NCBI GenBank assembly: GCA_023457495.1
Contig: JAEWLQ010000059.1
Coordinates: 1-64,000, forward strand
Origin: Pseudomonadota bacterium
Lineage (GTDB): Bacteria; Pseudomonadota; Gammaproteobacteria; Steroidobacterales; Steroidobacteraceae
Reading direction: 5' to 3'
Length of the DNA stretch: 64,000 nt
Shown here: positions 63,257-64,000 of the stretch, piece after piece
How the letters are laid out: each line of letters opens with the position of its first letter
How positions within the stretch are numbered: position 1 is the first letter of the stretch
Translations under genes and position numbers: made by a program
Notes under the pieces: model-generated
What the model saw: the letters and a program-made list of their open reading frames with translations, nothing else
Database searches by the model: none
Told to the model about the DNA's origin: nothing

Positions 63257-64000
63257 ATGGGGTTGCGAAGAATGCCGCGAAGATTGCTTTTCGTCTTTTG
63301 CGCGGCCGTGATCCTCCCGGCGCACGCGCAACTCACCTCGCCGGTGAAGAACGAAGAGACGACCGTCACGGTGACGGGCACCCGCGATGCGAAAGTAGAG
63401 ATGAGCGACTGGCGCATGGCGGAGACGCCGCACGTCGTCGTGTTCAGCCAGAAGGACGACGAGGACTTGCGCGCCACCGCGCACAACCTCGAAAAGCTGC
63501 ATTTCCTGCTTTCGGTGCTGTTTGGGCGGGTGGACGCACCCGACGACACGATCAAGCTCGCCGTCACGATGATCGGGCATCCCGGGCAGTTCGAGCAGCT
63601 TCGACTGACGGACTTGCGTTGGCAATACGGCCCGTATCCGCAGAGGTTCGCAAAGACTGTCTATTACGATCCGCGCGAGGAAGGGCCGGTTCTCGCCACA
63701 GTCAAGGACGGCGTGAAATTGGTCCTGAGCCCATCGCGCGGGCGCCCGACGAACCGCGACTGCCCGTGGGGCGACAAAGACCCTCCAATCATCATGTTGA
63801 GTGGGCAGTTAGATCTCTCACTATTGCCCATAAACGAGATTGCCTTCTGCCAGTCAGCAGAATCCCGCCTCTATGCCGGCTTCGCGCAGAGCTACCTCAT
63901 GACCTATTTCCCGGCCGCTTACCCGCGCTGGTTTCTGCAGGGTTTCGGCGAGATTCTCGCGACGATGAAAGCCGGTGACGACTTCGTGGAATACGGCCAT
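63257..64000 (+). CDS. Paralogue of the MA-peptidase-like protein (3' end missing)
   Basis: 248 residues are visible; the gene continues past the window. It matches the divergent protein 61340-63055 closely: signal peptide ending ILPAHAQ, EMSDWRMAETPHVVVFSQKDD, FLLSVLFGRVDAPDDTIK, RLTDLRWQYGPYPQRFAKT and YPRWFLQGFGEILATMKAG. It also lacks an HExxH motif. A nine-residue insertion (about 177-185, IIMLSGQLD part) from an A/T-rich stretch distinguishes it. ATG 63257 aligns with the start of the paralogue, including the preceding GTAG. Confidence 0.75.
   Translation, partial: MGLRRMPRRLLFVFCAAVILPAHAQLTSPVKNEETTVTVTGTRDAKVEMSDWRMAETPHVVVFSQKDDEDLRATAHNLEKLHFLLSVLFGRVDAPDDTIKLAVTMIGHPGQFEQLRLTDLRWQYGPYPQRFAKTVYYDPREEGPVLATVKDGVKLVLSPSRGRPTNRDCPWGDKDPPIIMLSGQLDLSLLPINEIAFCQSAESRLYAGFAQSYLMTYFPAAYPRWFLQGFGEILATMKAGDDFVEYGH

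Overview
This is a GC-rich chromosomal window with densely packed genes and frequent ATGA stop/start overlaps. The families present (a bo3-type quinol oxidase, a YtrA-regulated double ABC cluster, homospermidine synthase, TonB-dependent receptors with a xylan-degradation locus) suggest a free-living, aerobic, plant-polymer-using gammaproteobacterium, perhaps near Steroidobacterales or Xanthomonadales. That placement is inference only. I see no rRNA, tRNA, CRISPR array, prophage or transposase.

Layout. 1-10.7 kb: the end of a universal stress protein, small membrane and PilZ proteins, a sorbosone-dehydrogenase-like lipoprotein, a phosphoesterase, a DUF1254/DUF1214 protein, an NmrA-type reductase, then a compact arsR-arsN2-arsC-(ATP-grasp) operon with no arsenite pump, followed by a LEA-type lipoprotein and a PIG-L deacetylase. 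10.7-17.3 kb: the most unusual part, two very large genes 14 bp apart. One encodes two alpha/beta-hydrolase domains fused to a metacaspase. The other encodes a gluzincin metallopeptidase fused to a peptidoglycan-binding module and a GH19-like muramidase/chitinase domain. Neither has a visible signal peptide. I regard this pair as the best candidate for an undescribed system.

17.5-26 kb: stress and housekeeping genes (DUF3014, tandem universal stress protein, YgiD dioxygenase, pirin, ribosome-hibernation-like protein, catalase, homospermidine synthase, sensorless histidine kinase, Fe/Mn superoxide dismutase). 26-37 kb: a LysR regulator, a single-TM small protein, a Rieske/FAD oxidoreductase, an AlkA-like glycosylase, the cyoABCD operon followed by SURF1, an MHS-type transporter and a DUF3187 outer-membrane protein. 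37-44 kb: one long minus-strand operon of a YtrA-type GntR regulator, an ABC exporter, a Yip1 protein and a MacAB-like exporter, with a palindromic operator in front.

44-61 kb: an SMP-30 lactonase, a TonB-dependent receptor divergent from a CadC-like membrane regulator with a beta-propeller, then a xylan/glucuronoxylan locus: AhpD-like protein, MFS transporter, TonB receptor, secreted protein of unknown function, CE15-like glucuronoyl esterase and GH10 xylanase. The esterase and xylanase share a strikingly conserved upstream block of about 80 bp that looks like a promoter with an overlapping operator. 61-64 kb: two divergent paralogous secreted proteins related to MA-type peptidases that appear to have lost the metal site; the second runs off the window.
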